Counted from the first letter of the stretch, positions 1 through 9,842 are shown. The stretch is 64,000 nucleotides of DNA from Candidatus Kuenenia stuttgartensis (GCA_945902075.1 CAMDMA010000002.1:1-64000), one strand, 5' to 3'. Numbers and translations are program-made. Notes: generated by a model from the sequence alone, not told the origin.

Positions 1-557
1 ACATCGTCGTAACTCAGTCCGTCAAGCACATGACGCCGGAAAATTTGCCACCGGTCGGATGCACCCTCCGCCACAAGTCGCTCTTGGACAACCTCACAAG
101 CGTCGCTCACGATACTGCGCGCCCATTCGCGTTCAAAAATGGCATCGGGTCCAGCACCTTCGTCAGCAGCTGGCTGCACGATGCCCTCGGACATCGACCA
201 CGACGACTCGCGCTCAAGCGCTCGCCGCCTCCGACGAACCTCAGTGCGCATCCAAAAGAGAAGCCCGTTCACAAGCCACTTCCGAAGCGGAAGGCCGCTT
301 GATTTCCACGCGACGAGGTACGCATCGTCGCCAAGCCGATCGACAAAAAAGCCCGCGACCAACGCCGCTGGCGCGTCGACATCGCGGTAGCTCGTCGCCG
401 AGAGATACGCAGACAACGGCTCGTAGTAACGACGCATCACATGTTCGCGCGCTTCGCGCAGTGCGGCGGCCGTCTCGAATCGCGTCGGCGCCGCATCACC
501 GATGCGTTCAAGGAGCCACGTCGCGCGCGTCGTCGGAAAAAGATCGTCAGATGGCAT
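1..557 (-). CDS. ECF-like RNA polymerase sigma factor (C-terminus cut by window edge)
   Basis: Reading leftwards from the ATG at 557, an open frame runs without a stop to the window edge, giving about 185 residues. It starts MPSDDLFPTTRATWLLERIG and continues with RRYYEPLSAYLSATSY, VAGFFVDRL, a Leu-Arg-Lys-Trp segment followed by LLFWMRTEVRRRRRALERE, and FEREWARSIVSDACEVV. This order resembles the large planctomycete ECF sigma family, in which region 2 is followed by a variable linker, an F-E-R-R-W-A motif and region 4. Region 4 is only partly visible. The frame stays open over 557 bases and has a coherent family pattern. The promoter-binding helix of region 4 lies outside the window, so the subfamily is not assigned. 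Confidence 0.6.
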   Translation of the reverse strand, partial: MPSDDLFPTTRATWLLERIGDAAPTRFETAAALREAREHVMRRYYEPLSAYLSATSYRDVDAPAALVAGFFVDRLGDDAYLVAWKSSGLPLRKWLVNGLLFWMRTEVRRRRRALERESSWSMSEGIVQPAADEGAGPDAIFEREWARSIVSDACEVVQERLVAEGASDRWQIFRRHVLDGLSYDD

Positions 558-669
558 GGGAGGAGAGAGCCGCGCAGGTACGTGCCGGACGCGAGGGATT
601 CCGATGTTCTCACAATTCAGCGAGAAAAAACCGACAACAACACACCGACCGTTCGCACAAGCGACGCGT

Positions 670-1743
670 TCAACATCCGTAGCGCGCGCGAATTTTCGGC
701 ACGATGTACGCTGCGAATGCGCGGTCAAAATCGTGCTCGGGCTTCCAACCCCAGTCACGCCGAGCGGCTGAGTCGTCCACATCCTCAGGCCACGAGTCCA
801 CAATCCTCTGGCGCTCGAGGGTCGGCGCGTAGGTCGTCTCGGCCTTCGGGAAAAACTCTTTCACCTTGGCTGCAATCTCTGCCGCGCTTGGGGCAAACGC
901 GCCCACGTTGTAGACGAGTCGCGAGAGTCTCTCGCGGGGCGCGTCGGCGAGTTCCATGAGCGAACGCACCGCGTCCGGCATCGTCATGAATGGGATGCGC
1001 GCGTCAGGACGGACGAAGCACGTGTACGGCTTGCCCTGGGCGGCCGCGTGCAGCATTTCAGGGCCGTAGTCGCTGGTGCCGCCGGTCGGCACTGTGTCGG
1101 CTGAGATGATGCCTGGGAAGCGAATCGAGCGGAAATCGACGGTGCAATCAAGGCGGTCGGAAGCGAGCAGGCGATAGTGCCGCGCGTAGTAACGACCCAT
1201 CTCCTCAACTGCGCGCTTGTTGACGCCATACATGGTGATCGGCTCGAGGCAGTGGTCCTCGGTCACGCGACCGGCGGCGCACTTTGCCTCGAGGGTCGGT
1301 GCGCCGTAGATCGCGATCGTCGAGGGAAACATAAATTTGACCGGTATGCCGCGACGGGATGCACTCTCCGCCGCCAGTTTGAGCATATTCGCGCTCCCCA
1401 TCACATTCACCTTCAGCGCGAGTTCAGGGCTCTTTTCTCCGCGCGTCGAAAGGAGCGCCGCGAGGTGCCAGATCTCAGAAATGTCGTGCTTGAGCGCGAT
1501 TCGCTCAGCGACCTCGGGGTCGCTCACATCACCGGCGTAGGACGCGCTCGCCTGCGCGGCGCGATCGGCGGGAAGTTCACGAAGATCCATCGCAACAATC
1601 TCGCGCACTCCATGAAAGCGCTTCGCGAGCGCATCGAGGAGGGCGTGGCCCATCTCGCCACCGGCACCCGTGACAAGAATGGCACCGGCCTCGGTGCTTT
1701 GCGCGCGCACAGACTTTGATTCAAACATTGTGGCTGGGCTCAT
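670..1743 (-). CDS. L-threonine 3-dehydrogenase, SDR/epimerase type
   Basis: A 357-residue protein that probably oxidises L-threonine to 2-amino-3-ketobutyrate with NAD+. The N-terminal Rossmann motif is VTGAGGEMGHALLDAL, followed by a PSTIAIYG block, the catalytic pair in YGVNK, then RFPGIIS, GGTSDY and the C-terminal RQRIVDSWPEDVDDSAARRD. These are the fingerprints of the short-chain-type threonine dehydrogenase family, which differs from the zinc-dependent Tdh. The start at 1743 is chosen because a GGAGGA Shine-Dalgarno lies about 9 bases upstream; the frame stays open further upstream without family similarity. It diverges from the cupin gene at 1811, leaving only 67 bases for both promoters. 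A threonine ammonia-lyase at 21-22 kb gives a second threonine-degrading route. A general UDP-sugar epimerase is less likely given the C-terminal motifs. Confidence 0.85.
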   Translation of the reverse strand: MSPATMFESKSVRAQSTEAGAILVTGAGGEMGHALLDALAKRFHGVREIVAMDLRELPADRAAQASASYAGDVSDPEVAERIALKHDISEIWHLAALLSTRGEKSPELALKVNVMGSANMLKLAAESASRRGIPVKFMFPSTIAIYGAPTLEAKCAAGRVTEDHCLEPITMYGVNKRAVEEMGRYYARHYRLLASDRLDCTVDFRSIRFPGIISADTVPTGGTSDYGPEMLHAAAQGKPYTCFVRPDARIPFMTMPDAVRSLMELADAPRERLSRLVYNVGAFAPSAAEIAAKVKEFFPKAETTYAPTLERQRIVDSWPEDVDDSAARRDWGWKPEHDFDRAFAAYIVPKIRARYGC

Positions 1744-1810
1744 GCGAATACTTCCTCCGCGCCCGGGAACGCCGGCCACGGAAATGAAGCGGCCAGTATA
1801 GGGTGTGCGT

Positions 1811-2272
1811 ATGACTGCACGAACCATTCCCCTGCCTGACCGTCCGGAAACGGTCGACGAAATCATCCGTCTGCTCGATCTCGCTCCGCACCCCGAAGGC
1901 GGCTTCTACCGAGAGATGTGGCGCGACTACCCCGCGGATGGCTCGCGAGGCGCGGGCACGTCGATCTATTTCTTGCTCCCGAGAGGCGTCGACAACCGCT
2001 GGCATCGCGTAGACGCTGCTGAAATTTGGCACTTCTATGCGGGTGCACCGTTGGAACTCTCCATCGCAGGCCACGGGCACGCGCCGGAAACCCGCGTACT
2101 AGGCACAGCGATCCACGACGGCGAGCGTCCGCAGATTGAAATTCCGCCGAACGCTTGGCAACGTGCCCGAAGTCTCGGACCGTGGACCCTCGTCGGTTGC
2201 ACGGTGAGCCCAGCCTTTGAGTTTGCACACTTCGAAATCGCGCCCGATGGTTGGCTCCCGCCGGCGCGGTGA
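1811..2272 (+). CDS. Cupin_5 (DUF985) family protein
   Basis: A 153-residue single-domain cupin of the DUF985/Cupin_5 family. Visible family motifs are LDLAPHPEGGFYREMWRD near the N-terminus, TSIYFLLP, WHRVDAAEIWHFYAGAPLEL in the barrel, and PNAWQRARSLGPWTLVGCTVSPAFEF towards the end. The His and Glu residues in the HRVDAAEIWHF segment sit where cupins bind a metal. Family members are small cytoplasmic proteins of uncertain substrate, often compared with sugar isomerases or epimerases. The ATG at 1811 is preferred over a GTG two codons upstream. It is divergent from the threonine dehydrogenase gene. No export signal is visible. Confidence 0.85.
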   Translation: MTARTIPLPDRPETVDEIIRLLDLAPHPEGGFYREMWRDYPADGSRGAGTSIYFLLPRGVDNRWHRVDAAEIWHFYAGAPLELSIAGHGHAPETRVLGTAIHDGERPQIEIPPNAWQRARSLGPWTLVGCTVSPAFEFAHFEIAPDGWLPPAR

Positions 2273-2304
2273 GGGCGCTGCAACAACGCGATGACAGCGC
2301 TTCG

Positions 2305-3267
2305 TTACGCGCGGCAGCCAAAGCGCTCGAGAATCGCCTTCGTCGCAAGGATGCCGTCATGCTCTGACATGCGCTTGCCCTCATACTCGATACCGATCGC
2401 GCCCTTGTAGCCAGACTTCGCGACCACGTTGAGAATCGCGGGATAGTCGAGGAGTGTCTCGTTGCCCTTCGCATCGAAATCGTAACTTTTCGCAGACATG
2501 CCCTTCGCGTACGGAGCGACAAGCCCGACGTTGCGCACTGGATCGATGAGCTTTCCTGAGCCATCGCGCCAGTTCCCGAAGTCGGGCAGCGTGCCACAAG
2601 AAGTTCGATCGGCGACCAGCTTCATCACATCGACGAGCCATGCGCCGTCCGACGAAAGACCGCCGTGATTCTCAACAATCACCTTGAGATCGAACGGCTT
2701 CGCGACCGCAAGCAACTTCACAAGACCGTCTGCGCAACGAATCTTCTGCTCGTCTGCGTTGCCCTCGCCGATCGCATTCACCCGGATGGAGTGGCAGCCG
2801 ATTTCTTTCGCGAAGGCAAGCCACTTCTCGTGATTGGCCGCGAACTGCGCACGCGCCGTCTTGTCGGCTGCGCCGCAGATCCCCTCGCCGTCACACATGA
2901 TGAGTTCACACGTCACGCCAAGGTCGACGCAACGCTTGCGAAACTCGCTGCCAAGCGACGTCTCCCCGATTTTGCCGACATAGAACTGATTCACCAATTC
3001 GATGCGCGTGATGCCGAACCCTTCCTTGGAAATCTTCGCGAAGTCCATTGGATCTGCTGGCGCTTTCGCGCGCTCCTCAGGCTTGCCAAATCCGAAGCGT
3101 CGATGCAACGACCATTGCGCGAGCGAGATCGGATTCGAAAGCAACGTGGTGTCGCCAGAAGCTTGAGGCGACGCGGCTCCCGCGGCGCCGTCTTGCCCGA
3201 ACGCGCGCGGCGCGAGTGCCGCAAGCGAGGCGAGTCCAACCAATCCAAGTGCATCACGGCGGTTCAT
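2305..3267 (-). CDS. Tat-exported sugar phosphate isomerase/epimerase-like TIM-barrel protein
   Basis: A 320-residue protein beginning MNRRDALGLVGLASLAALAP, a short twin-arginine signal (RR followed by a hydrophobic run and an alanine-rich cleavage site). The mature part resembles the AP-endonuclease-2/xylose-isomerase-like TIM barrel: a segment ending TRIELVNQFYVG, then KVIVENHGGLSSDG, LPDFGNW and a late GAIGIEYEG strand, with Glu, His and Asp residues positioned as metal ligands in this fold. Such Tat-exported isomerase-like proteins are common in planctomycetes, usually with unknown sugar substrates. The start was set at the residue immediately preceding the NRRD Tat motif. It converges with the cupin gene and is divergent from the propeller gene at 3388. 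Confidence 0.8.
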   Translation of the reverse strand: MNRRDALGLVGLASLAALAPRAFGQDGAAGAASPQASGDTTLLSNPISLAQWSLHRRFGFGKPEERAKAPADPMDFAKISKEGFGITRIELVNQFYVGKIGETSLGSEFRKRCVDLGVTCELIMCDGEGICGAADKTARAQFAANHEKWLAFAKEIGCHSIRVNAIGEGNADEQKIRCADGLVKLLAVAKPFDLKVIVENHGGLSSDGAWLVDVMKLVADRTSCGTLPDFGNWRDGSGKLIDPVRNVGLVAPYAKGMSAKSYDFDAKGNETLLDYPAILNVVAKSGYKGAIGIEYEGKRMSEHDGILATKAILERFGCRA

Positions 3268-3387
3268 AGGGCGACTCCAGTGACTCAAACAAGCGTGACG
3301 ACGCACGCTCTCGCCCGAGCACGCTACCACACCAACGTCCACGTTTCACGAGTAGGACGCGGCCGCCGTCGAAACTACACTGCGGGG

Positions 3388-4593
3388 ATGCCGATCACTT
3401 GCCTTCGAATGCTTACGCGAATCGCCGCCCCGCTCTTTTTGCTCGCGTGCGACGCGCGTGCGGCACAGGAAGGCACGGCACCGACCGAAACAAAGCCGCA
3501 TCACCACAAAGAACACAAACGCGAATCCACCGCGAATGACGCAATCTCGACTCCATCAGGAACCCTCGCGGCGAGCAATTCGCGCTTTGCTTGGTACGCG
3601 ACGCTTCATGATGCCGGCGCGACCGACGCGTCCACGGGGACCGAGACCGTGCTCGGTTTCACCATCGATGGAGCGTCTCTTGGTGCAGCAATCGGTCCCG
3701 CACCTGCGAGCGTTGGCACGCTCCAAGACCTTCGTGGGCTCCTGCCACTTGCGGACGGCTCTCTCCTTGTCATCGCGGCGTGGAAGTCGAACACAAAGAT
3801 CCTGCACTACGGCGCACCTAGTGCAGATGGCGTGCGACCGTATCTCCAAGTTTTCACCGAAGGCAGCGCAAGCAATCCGCTTCTTGTCCACCCCTACTGC
3901 ATCGCCGTTGGTCCTGATGGATCGATCTACGCCTCCAACCAAGATTCGAACACAGTCACCCGGTACGGCGCGATCGGTTCGCCGATCGCAGGCCAACCGC
4001 TTGGGCTTGATGGAGCACCGAATGGCGGCACCAACGCAGCAGGTCTTGTTGTGCCGTCGGCCGCGATGTCGCAGAGCAGCACAAGTGACGAGCATGCTTC
4101 TCATGGTTCAAAGCATGGGAAAAAGGCTGATGAGAAGTCTGACGAAAACATCGGTATCAAAGAGGTGCGTGGCATCGCGTTCGGGCCTGACGGGAAGCTC
4201 TATGTAGCCGACCGCGGCGCAGGTGAAGTGTCGCGGTGGAACATCGAGACGGGACGACGCGAGGCAATTTTACTTTCAAAGAAAGATGGCATCGAGACTC
4301 CGATCCAGTTGCTGTTTTCTGCCGATGGCGCGTTTCTTTTCGTGAGCGACAACAAGCGAAACGAGGTGTTCCGCCTCACACTCGCGGACAACACCGTTCT
4401 CACGCTGATCGGTGCGGATGCGGGAATAGACGCTTCGAGCGCACTCGCGATCGATGACGGCTGGCTCTATGTGGGTAGTAGAAAGGCGCGCGCGATCTTG
4501 CGTTTTCAACTGGCTGATGGCTCAGCCGACACGAAGCCATTCATCGCAGATCTTCCGGATAATCCCGAATTTTTCATCCGAAATCGGAACTGA
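3388..4593 (+). CDS. Exported NHL/SMP-30-like beta-propeller protein
   Basis: A 401-residue exported protein. The N-terminus holds a hydrophobic run ending LFLLACDARA, which could be either a lipoprotein signal (Leu-Leu-Ala-Cys) or a standard cleavage site after ARA. A His/Lys-rich linker follows. The rest carries repeated blades with the pattern G-P-D-G-x-[IL]-Y-[VA]-[AS], for example AVGPDGSIYASNQDSNTVTR and AFGPDGKLYVADRGAGEVSR, typical of NHL/SMP-30/gluconolaconase-like propellers. A second low-complexity insert rich in His, Ser and Lys splits the propeller around residue 235. It ends 9 bases before the acylase gene, so the two probably share a transcript. The substrate is not predictable. 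Confidence 0.75.
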   Translation: MPITCLRMLTRIAAPLFLLACDARAAQEGTAPTETKPHHHKEHKRESTANDAISTPSGTLAASNSRFAWYATLHDAGATDASTGTETVLGFTIDGASLGAAIGPAPASVGTLQDLRGLLPLADGSLLVIAAWKSNTKILHYGAPSADGVRPYLQVFTEGSASNPLLVHPYCIAVGPDGSIYASNQDSNTVTRYGAIGSPIAGQPLGLDGAPNGGTNAAGLVVPSAAMSQSSTSDEHASHGSKHGKKADEKSDENIGIKEVRGIAFGPDGKLYVADRGAGEVSRWNIETGRREAILLSKKDGIETPIQLLFSADGAFLFVSDNKRNEVFRLTLADNTVLTLIGADAGIDASSALAIDDGWLYVGSRKARAILRFQLADGSADTKPFIADLPDNPEFFIRNRN

Positions 4594-4602
4594 GGCAGAA
4601 CG

Positions 4603-7029
4603 ATGCTTACCTCGATACTTGCGATCTCGCTGATTCTCACGCACACGACTCCGATCAACGAGGAACTCCGCGCGAAACCATTCGTGCTGACTTCACTGGA
4701 AGCCACGGTTTCGATCGAACTTGATCGCGTCGAGATACCGACGATCTCTGCGCGTTCGCTCGACGATGCAGCGTGTGCGCAAGGCTGGCTCCACGCGCGT
4801 GAACGATTTCTACAGATGGATCTCGCGCGCCGAGAGGCCGCTGGCGAACTTGCGGAGCTCCTCCCGGCTGGCATCGATATGGACCGCGCTGTGCGGCCAC
4901 TTCAGTTGCGCGCTGTTGCGACGCGGGCACTCGCTGCGATTCCAGCGCGACATCGGGTTCTGCTTGAGCGTTATGCCGCCGGAGTCAACGCGCAGCTCGA
5001 GCTGACAATTCCATTCGAATACAAACTGCTGAGACTCACACCGAAACGCTGGAGCGCGGAGGATTCGCTACTCGTACAACTTGGAATGGCGCGATACCTC
5101 GATGGTTCGGCGACCGTTGATCGCACGCGCGCGAAACTCTTTGATGGGCTCGCGCGCGACCTTGCGGTGTTTTTCACCTCGACGTCGGGCCCGCTCGACA
5201 TGTCGGTCGATGGATCGAAACTTCCGGAGCCGCCGCAACTCCCAACTGCTGCGCAGCTCGACCTTCGTCACATCGAAAATCCGCGTGCGGATGCTGCGTA
5301 TCGTCGTGATTTTGATAGCCACGCGGATACCTCACGCGAGACTGTGCCCGGCTCGAATGCGTTCGCCATCGCTGGCACCCGCACCAAGGATGGCCGGGCA
5401 ATCGTGGGTAACGACATGCACCTCATGCTGATGGCACCGGGCATCTGGTATCGCGTGCGAATGTGCTGGCCAGATGCGGAACTCACCGGTCTCTCGCTCC
5501 CCGGCATTCCGCTTGTTGTGCAAGGGACAAACGGCCACGTTGCGTGGGCGTTTACCAATCTCACTGCGGATCTTGCGGATCTCATCGTTGTGGAGCCGGA
5601 CCCGTCCGATGCGACGCGCTATCTCACTGCCGACGGCAGCGAGGCCTTTACGACTGAAACCGTCCTACTCGGAAGCGGCGATCGACAAGAGCCGCTGCGA
5701 CTTCGGACGACTCGGTTCGGCCCCGTTGTAGACACGGTTGACGGCCGACCAGTCGCGTTGCGTTGGGCGAGCCTTCTGCCCGGCGGTCTCGACTGCGGAC
5801 TCTTTGATCTTGTAAACGCGACGACGCTCGAAAGCGCGCTGGAAACAGCGCGTGCCTGGAATGGCCCACCACAGAACACGCTCATTGCATCGAGCGACGG
5901 ACGAATCGGATGGACGATCGCAGGCGCTCTTCCAAATCGCGCAACCCGCACTCCGGCCCCAGTTTCATGGCGAGATGCTCCAGAATGGGATGGCATCGTT
6001 CCGCCAGCACGAAAGCCGATGATTGTCGATCCTTCGTCAGGTGTACTCACGAGTGGCAACCAACTTTGCATGGCGCCAGGCGGACTTGCGGGCGTGATCG
6101 GTGCCGACGAAGCAGCTGGCGACCGCGCGCGTCGACTGCGTGAGCTTCTCACAACGAGGAGCGATTGGAGTGAGCCGGAACTCCACGCGATTCAACTTGA
6201 TACCCATTCGGCTCGACTTGTGCGTTGGCGTGACGCGTTGATCGCAGTGCTCGACGAAACTCGAGATGCGGCCGAATCGAACCTCGACGCCGACGACATT
6301 CGCGATGCGCTTGAATCTCTTCGCGCTTGGAACGGGCGAACGGACATCGCTGAAGCGGCACCCGTGCTCCTCGATTTCGTGCGCCGGGCGGTACGAACCG
6401 AGTATGCGCGTGCACTCGCTGGCTTGCCCGAGATGCGCGAGTCAGACATCGGCCGAGAGGCAATTGAAGCAGCGCTCGAAGACGAAGCGCTGTTGCGCAT
6501 GATCGAGTCGAAACCGGATCACTTGCTACCGGGGCCATTCAACTCGTGGCACATATTCCTCGCGAATGCCCTCGCCGACGCGGCGACCCGCGCGCGCGAT
6601 GCGAACGGCGCGTTCCGTACGCGTGGTGAAGACAACCGCGCGTGGATTCGCCATCCAGCAGCGGACGCACTCGGCCCAGCGGCGCGCTTGGCTGAAATGC
6701 CGAAAGCGCCGCTCCCGGGCCATCCAACTTCGGTGCGCGTACAAACGCCGCGATTTGGCGCGAGCCAGCGCTCAGTGGTTTCACCCGCGCACCTTGATGA
6801 CGCGATTCTCGTTACCCCGTGTGGGCAATCGGGTATGCCAACATCCCCGCACTTCCGAAGTCTTCATCAATATTGGCAAGACGGCACGTCATACCCGCTG
6901 TTGCCAGGCGAGGCGACCGCTCGCATCGAACTCCTTCGTGAGCCACCAGCGATACCGGCGACTCCGGCAACACCAGCAATGAACTCCGCTCCTCCGGAAG
7001 CGAAAGCCCGCGAAGGCGAGGGTGTCTGA
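4603..7029 (+). CDS. Penicillin acylase family Ntn-hydrolase
   Basis: An 808-residue enzyme of the penicillin/acyl-homoserine-lactone/aculeacin acylase family (Ntn hydrolases that self-cleave into two chains). The alpha-chain part has IELDRVEIPTISARSLDDAA and GWLHARERFLQMDLARREAAGELAEL. The autoproteolytic site is in VPGSNAFAIAG, making Ser251 the likely new N-terminal nucleophile of the beta chain, followed by GNDMHLMLMAPGIWY and GIPLVVQGTNGHVAWAFTN, all strong family blocks. A weak N-terminal hydrophobic stretch suggests export to the periplasm. The C-terminus ends in a Pro/Ala-rich tail. It follows the propeller gene by 9 bases. Which amide is cleaved cannot be told from sequence. Confidence 0.88.
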   Translation: MLTSILAISLILTHTTPINEELRAKPFVLTSLEATVSIELDRVEIPTISARSLDDAACAQGWLHARERFLQMDLARREAAGELAELLPAGIDMDRAVRPLQLRAVATRALAAIPARHRVLLERYAAGVNAQLELTIPFEYKLLRLTPKRWSAEDSLLVQLGMARYLDGSATVDRTRAKLFDGLARDLAVFFTSTSGPLDMSVDGSKLPEPPQLPTAAQLDLRHIENPRADAAYRRDFDSHADTSRETVPGSNAFAIAGTRTKDGRAIVGNDMHLMLMAPGIWYRVRMCWPDAELTGLSLPGIPLVVQGTNGHVAWAFTNLTADLADLIVVEPDPSDATRYLTADGSEAFTTETVLLGSGDRQEPLRLRTTRFGPVVDTVDGRPVALRWASLLPGGLDCGLFDLVNATTLESALETARAWNGPPQNTLIASSDGRIGWTIAGALPNRATRTPAPVSWRDAPEWDGIVPPARKPMIVDPSSGVLTSGNQLCMAPGGLAGVIGADEAAGDRARRLRELLTTRSDWSEPELHAIQLDTHSARLVRWRDALIAVLDETRDAAESNLDADDIRDALESLRAWNGRTDIAEAAPVLLDFVRRAVRTEYARALAGLPEMRESDIGREAIEAALEDEALLRMIESKPDHLLPGPFNSWHIFLANALADAATRARDANGAFRTRGEDNRAWIRHPAADALGPAARLAEMPKAPLPGHPTSVRVQTPRFGASQRSVVSPAHLDDAILVTPCGQSGMPTSPHFRSLHQYWQDGTSYPLLPGEATARIELLREPPAIPATPATPAMNSAPPEAKAREGEGV

Positions 7030-7055
7030 AGAAATCAACCGCGCCGGAATGCTCG

Positions 7056-9509
7056 TTAATACGCCCACTCAAAGAGCAACGCCGCAAGATCCTGGGCGTT
7101 GACCAGCCCATCACCAGTGAGGTCGTAGGTGTCATTCGCGGTGTTCCACACACTGAGGAGAAGCGACAGATCGCCTGCACCAACTTGGGAGTCATTATCG
7201 AAATCGGCGGGCGAATCCGTTCCGCCTCGTGCGAACGCCTCCGCCGGAATGACCGCAGTCGCCACGCCAGGGCCCGCCCAGGACGCCACGAGACCCGCTG
7301 AGCCAGTTCGCTCGAAATACTCCACACGAAGCGCATGACGCCCTACTGCGAGTCCAACGACCCCAGATCGCGCGGTCATCGCGTGCATGCCGTCATGCGA
7401 CACAACCAGCGTGTCGCCGATCCACAACTTTGAACCTTCATCCGACTCAAGCGTGAAGGTCCAACCGCCACTTGCCGGAACATCGAGCCAACCTTCGAAG
7501 ACGGCGCCAACGTTGTCCGCGCGCCCGCTTGAAGCGACATTGGATGATGACTTTGCGAAGTCGATGGCTGGCACAACATCGGTGGCATACGGGGTCAACG
7601 CAGCGAAATTCGGCAGTACTGTCGGTGAGGTGAGGGCGTAGTAGGCGACATCAAGTTGCGCGCTCGTGTTCGATGGATTTTCCGGCTCGCGCAGCTGCGA
7701 AACCTCGATCGACACCGATCCCGTGGAAGTCTGTCCCGATGCATCGAGAAGTGTGTACGAGAACACATCGGTCGCGGCATACGCTGGGTCCGACATGGTG
7801 TAGAGAAGCTCGTCACGCCCTCCAACGCCGGTGCCAACGCTTCGACTGATGGTGGCTCCCGCAAATGTTGTCGCGTTGAAGCCGCCGATCTCAACAGTCT
7901 CACAGTTGAACTCGATGTCGTTTGCGAGCACATCAATGACCACCGGGATCCCGGTGTACGCGTTGGCCGTATCAGCGACAGCGATAGGATTGCGTGCCGT
8001 TCCCAGATAGTTGCACGAGATTGAATTGAGCCGCGCGAGAATCACATCGGCGCTCTGCGGGTGGAATCGCAACTGAATGTTCGAGAGCCCACCGGCGCAG
8101 GTGTGGCAATAGGACATGATCGTTCCATTGTTCGCGTTCGCAGCACCACAATCCTGTGGCGACAAACCGCAACCATCGATCAATGGGTTGACTTCGTGCG
8201 TGTGATATGCACCAAAATTGTGACCAAGCTCATGCGCGACCACGAAGAGATCCCAGTTCTGTCCATCGTTGTCGACAAGCGGCGTAGGAAAGTAACCGGA
8301 GAGATTTGCAGAAAGCCCGTAGCCTGCGTTGGTGTTTCCGCTCTGAGCAAGACTCGCGCAAAGGCCGGGGCGATACGCGATTCCGCCGCCGAGGCTCCGA
8401 CCCGACAACATGTGCGCGAGGTCGCGCTGAATCGGAATCATGGTGGAGTCCCACACCGACTTGAACTGCACAAGTTGTTCGAGCGTTCCGGTCGCCGTCC
8501 ACGGATCGGCAGGCTCCGGCCAAAGCCGCAGGTAAGAGGCCGACACACGCACACCCACATCCCGCGAGTAAATTGCGGTGAGCGCCGACGCAAGCGTCGC
8601 GACATACCCGCTCGCGGCAGCCGTATCGCCGCCAAAGCGCTGGAGAAACTCGTAGTCGGTGTCGTAGGCGACGCGCACTTGTCGACATGGCGGTGGCGCA
8701 CCAGCAACACCACCTTCGGCGAGAGCTTGCGCTGCGGAGTCTTCAAGAAATGCAGCGTCAGGCGTTTCACATGTCCACTCGGGCGGCTGCATCACCCCAT
8801 CCGGAAGCCCGGCTAGGTCGTACGACACCGTTGGCAAGCCCGATCCGTACGGACCGCTTGAGATGAGGTAGGTTCGGCCCGGAATTTCGACATAGCCGTA
8901 GACCCCTGCCTCAGATGAAGCGAGGAATGCGTGACTGTCGTCGATCCCCTCAACCTTCCCCACGAGGAATGCTCCCGTGAAAGGAACAGCTGCGGTTTCC
9001 AGTGCACGAAGCCCGCGGGCGCCCGGAGCTGGCCGCGAAGCCTCGATGCGGGCGTCCGCTTCAAACGGGCGGATCGGCACGAGTTCGAGTGCGACCTCGT
9101 GAAACGGACCGAGCGGTACATCCTCAAGAATGCCGCCACCGGCTTCCGTAAAGTCGAGGAGTCGATCTTGGTCTATGGCCACCGCGACGACTGTTGGCCT
9201 CAGCATCCGCGGCACCGCGCGCTGTGAGGCAAGTTGACGGAGCACCATGCGCTCAGAAGCCCGCTGCGGCCGTCCCTGCAGGACAACGGCTCCAGAATGT
9301 GCCAGCGCGGCGCGCAGGACTGGCGTGAGGCTTGCTCCGTTGGAGGCCTGCGTCGACGCTGGCCTTGAGGAAGGCATCGAGGAAGGCATCGAGGAAGGCA
9401 TCGAGGAAGGCATCGAGGAAGGCATCGAGGCTGGCATCGAGGCCGGCATCGAGGCCGGCAACAGCAATGCGGCAACGGCTCCGAGAAACGCGACCGGTGA
9501 TGCAGACAT
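7056..9509 (-). CDS. Secreted reprolysin-like zinc metalloprotease with PA14 domain and dockerin-like tail
   Basis: An 817-residue secreted protein. After a signal peptide (hydrophobic run FLGAVAALLLPA) comes a tetrapeptide repeat of Met-Pro-[AS]-Ser encoded by a 12-bp tandem array at about 9367-9459. The catalytic domain has the metzincin motif HELGHNFGAYH (first His near residue 426) followed by the MSYC Met-turn, as in reprolysin/M12B-like peptidases. Later come a cadherin-like block (DVLANDIEF), a PA14-like domain (FTLESDEGSKLWIGDTLVV) and two C-terminal EF-hand/dockerin-like loops (ADFDNDSQVGAGDLSLLL and TGDGLVNAQDLAALLFEWAY). The start could instead be the ATG at 9560, which would lengthen the signal peptide's N-region. 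It converges with the acylase gene. Confidence 0.85.
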   Translation of the reverse strand: MSASPVAFLGAVAALLLPASMPASMPASMPSSMPSSMPSSMPSSMPSSRPASTQASNGASLTPVLRAALAHSGAVVLQGRPQRASERMVLRQLASQRAVPRMLRPTVVAVAIDQDRLLDFTEAGGGILEDVPLGPFHEVALELVPIRPFEADARIEASRPAPGARGLRALETAAVPFTGAFLVGKVEGIDDSHAFLASSEAGVYGYVEIPGRTYLISSGPYGSGLPTVSYDLAGLPDGVMQPPEWTCETPDAAFLEDSAAQALAEGGVAGAPPPCRQVRVAYDTDYEFLQRFGGDTAAASGYVATLASALTAIYSRDVGVRVSASYLRLWPEPADPWTATGTLEQLVQFKSVWDSTMIPIQRDLAHMLSGRSLGGGIAYRPGLCASLAQSGNTNAGYGLSANLSGYFPTPLVDNDGQNWDLFVVAHELGHNFGAYHTHEVNPLIDGCGLSPQDCGAANANNGTIMSYCHTCAGGLSNIQLRFHPQSADVILARLNSISCNYLGTARNPIAVADTANAYTGIPVVIDVLANDIEFNCETVEIGGFNATTFAGATISRSVGTGVGGRDELLYTMSDPAYAATDVFSYTLLDASGQTSTGSVSIEVSQLREPENPSNTSAQLDVAYYALTSPTVLPNFAALTPYATDVVPAIDFAKSSSNVASSGRADNVGAVFEGWLDVPASGGWTFTLESDEGSKLWIGDTLVVSHDGMHAMTARSGVVGLAVGRHALRVEYFERTGSAGLVASWAGPGVATAVIPAEAFARGGTDSPADFDNDSQVGAGDLSLLLSVWNTANDTYDLTGDGLVNAQDLAALLFEWAY
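9367..9459. repeat. 12-bp tandem repeat inside metalloprotease signal region
   Basis: About seven to eight near-identical copies of gaggaaggcatc (plus strand), with the last copies drifting to gaggctggcatc and gaggccggcatc. Because 12 is a multiple of three, on the minus strand this encodes Ser-Met-Pro-[AS] repeats just after the signal peptide. Confidence 0.95.
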
Positions 9510-9770
9510 GACCAATGGACCCTCGCCGAGACTCTGAACGACGCACAAACGACGTTGCATCTGTGTCTTCGGCAATTCAACTCCGTCCCGGCCCAAATCT
9601 CTCACCACTTCCTCTCAGTCGACGAATAACCCCGGATCAGGCGCGAAAGTCGCGGTAGAAAGCAACGAGCACCGCGCGAATAGCGCGCAAGTCGTCGCGA
9701 TCGAATCCCGATGAAAGGGGGAATCCGAGATTCGCGCCAAACGGGAGTTTCGGTTATCTTTCCGCCCCTC

Positions 9771-9842
9771 GCCACCCTAGCTCAGCGGTAGAGCAGCGCT
9801 TTCGTAAAGCGCAGGTCGTGGGTTCAAATCCCATGGGTGGCT
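9771..9842 (+). tRNA. tRNA-Thr (anticodon CGU)
   Basis: A 72-base cloverleaf can be drawn directly. The acceptor arms gccaccc and gggtggc pair fully. The D arm is gctc/gagc, the anticodon stem gcgct/agcgc closes the loop ttcgtaa (anticodon cgt), and the T arm gtggg/cccat closes the loop ttcaaat. The discriminator base is T and CCA is not encoded. CGU reads ACG threonine codons. Confidence 0.95.
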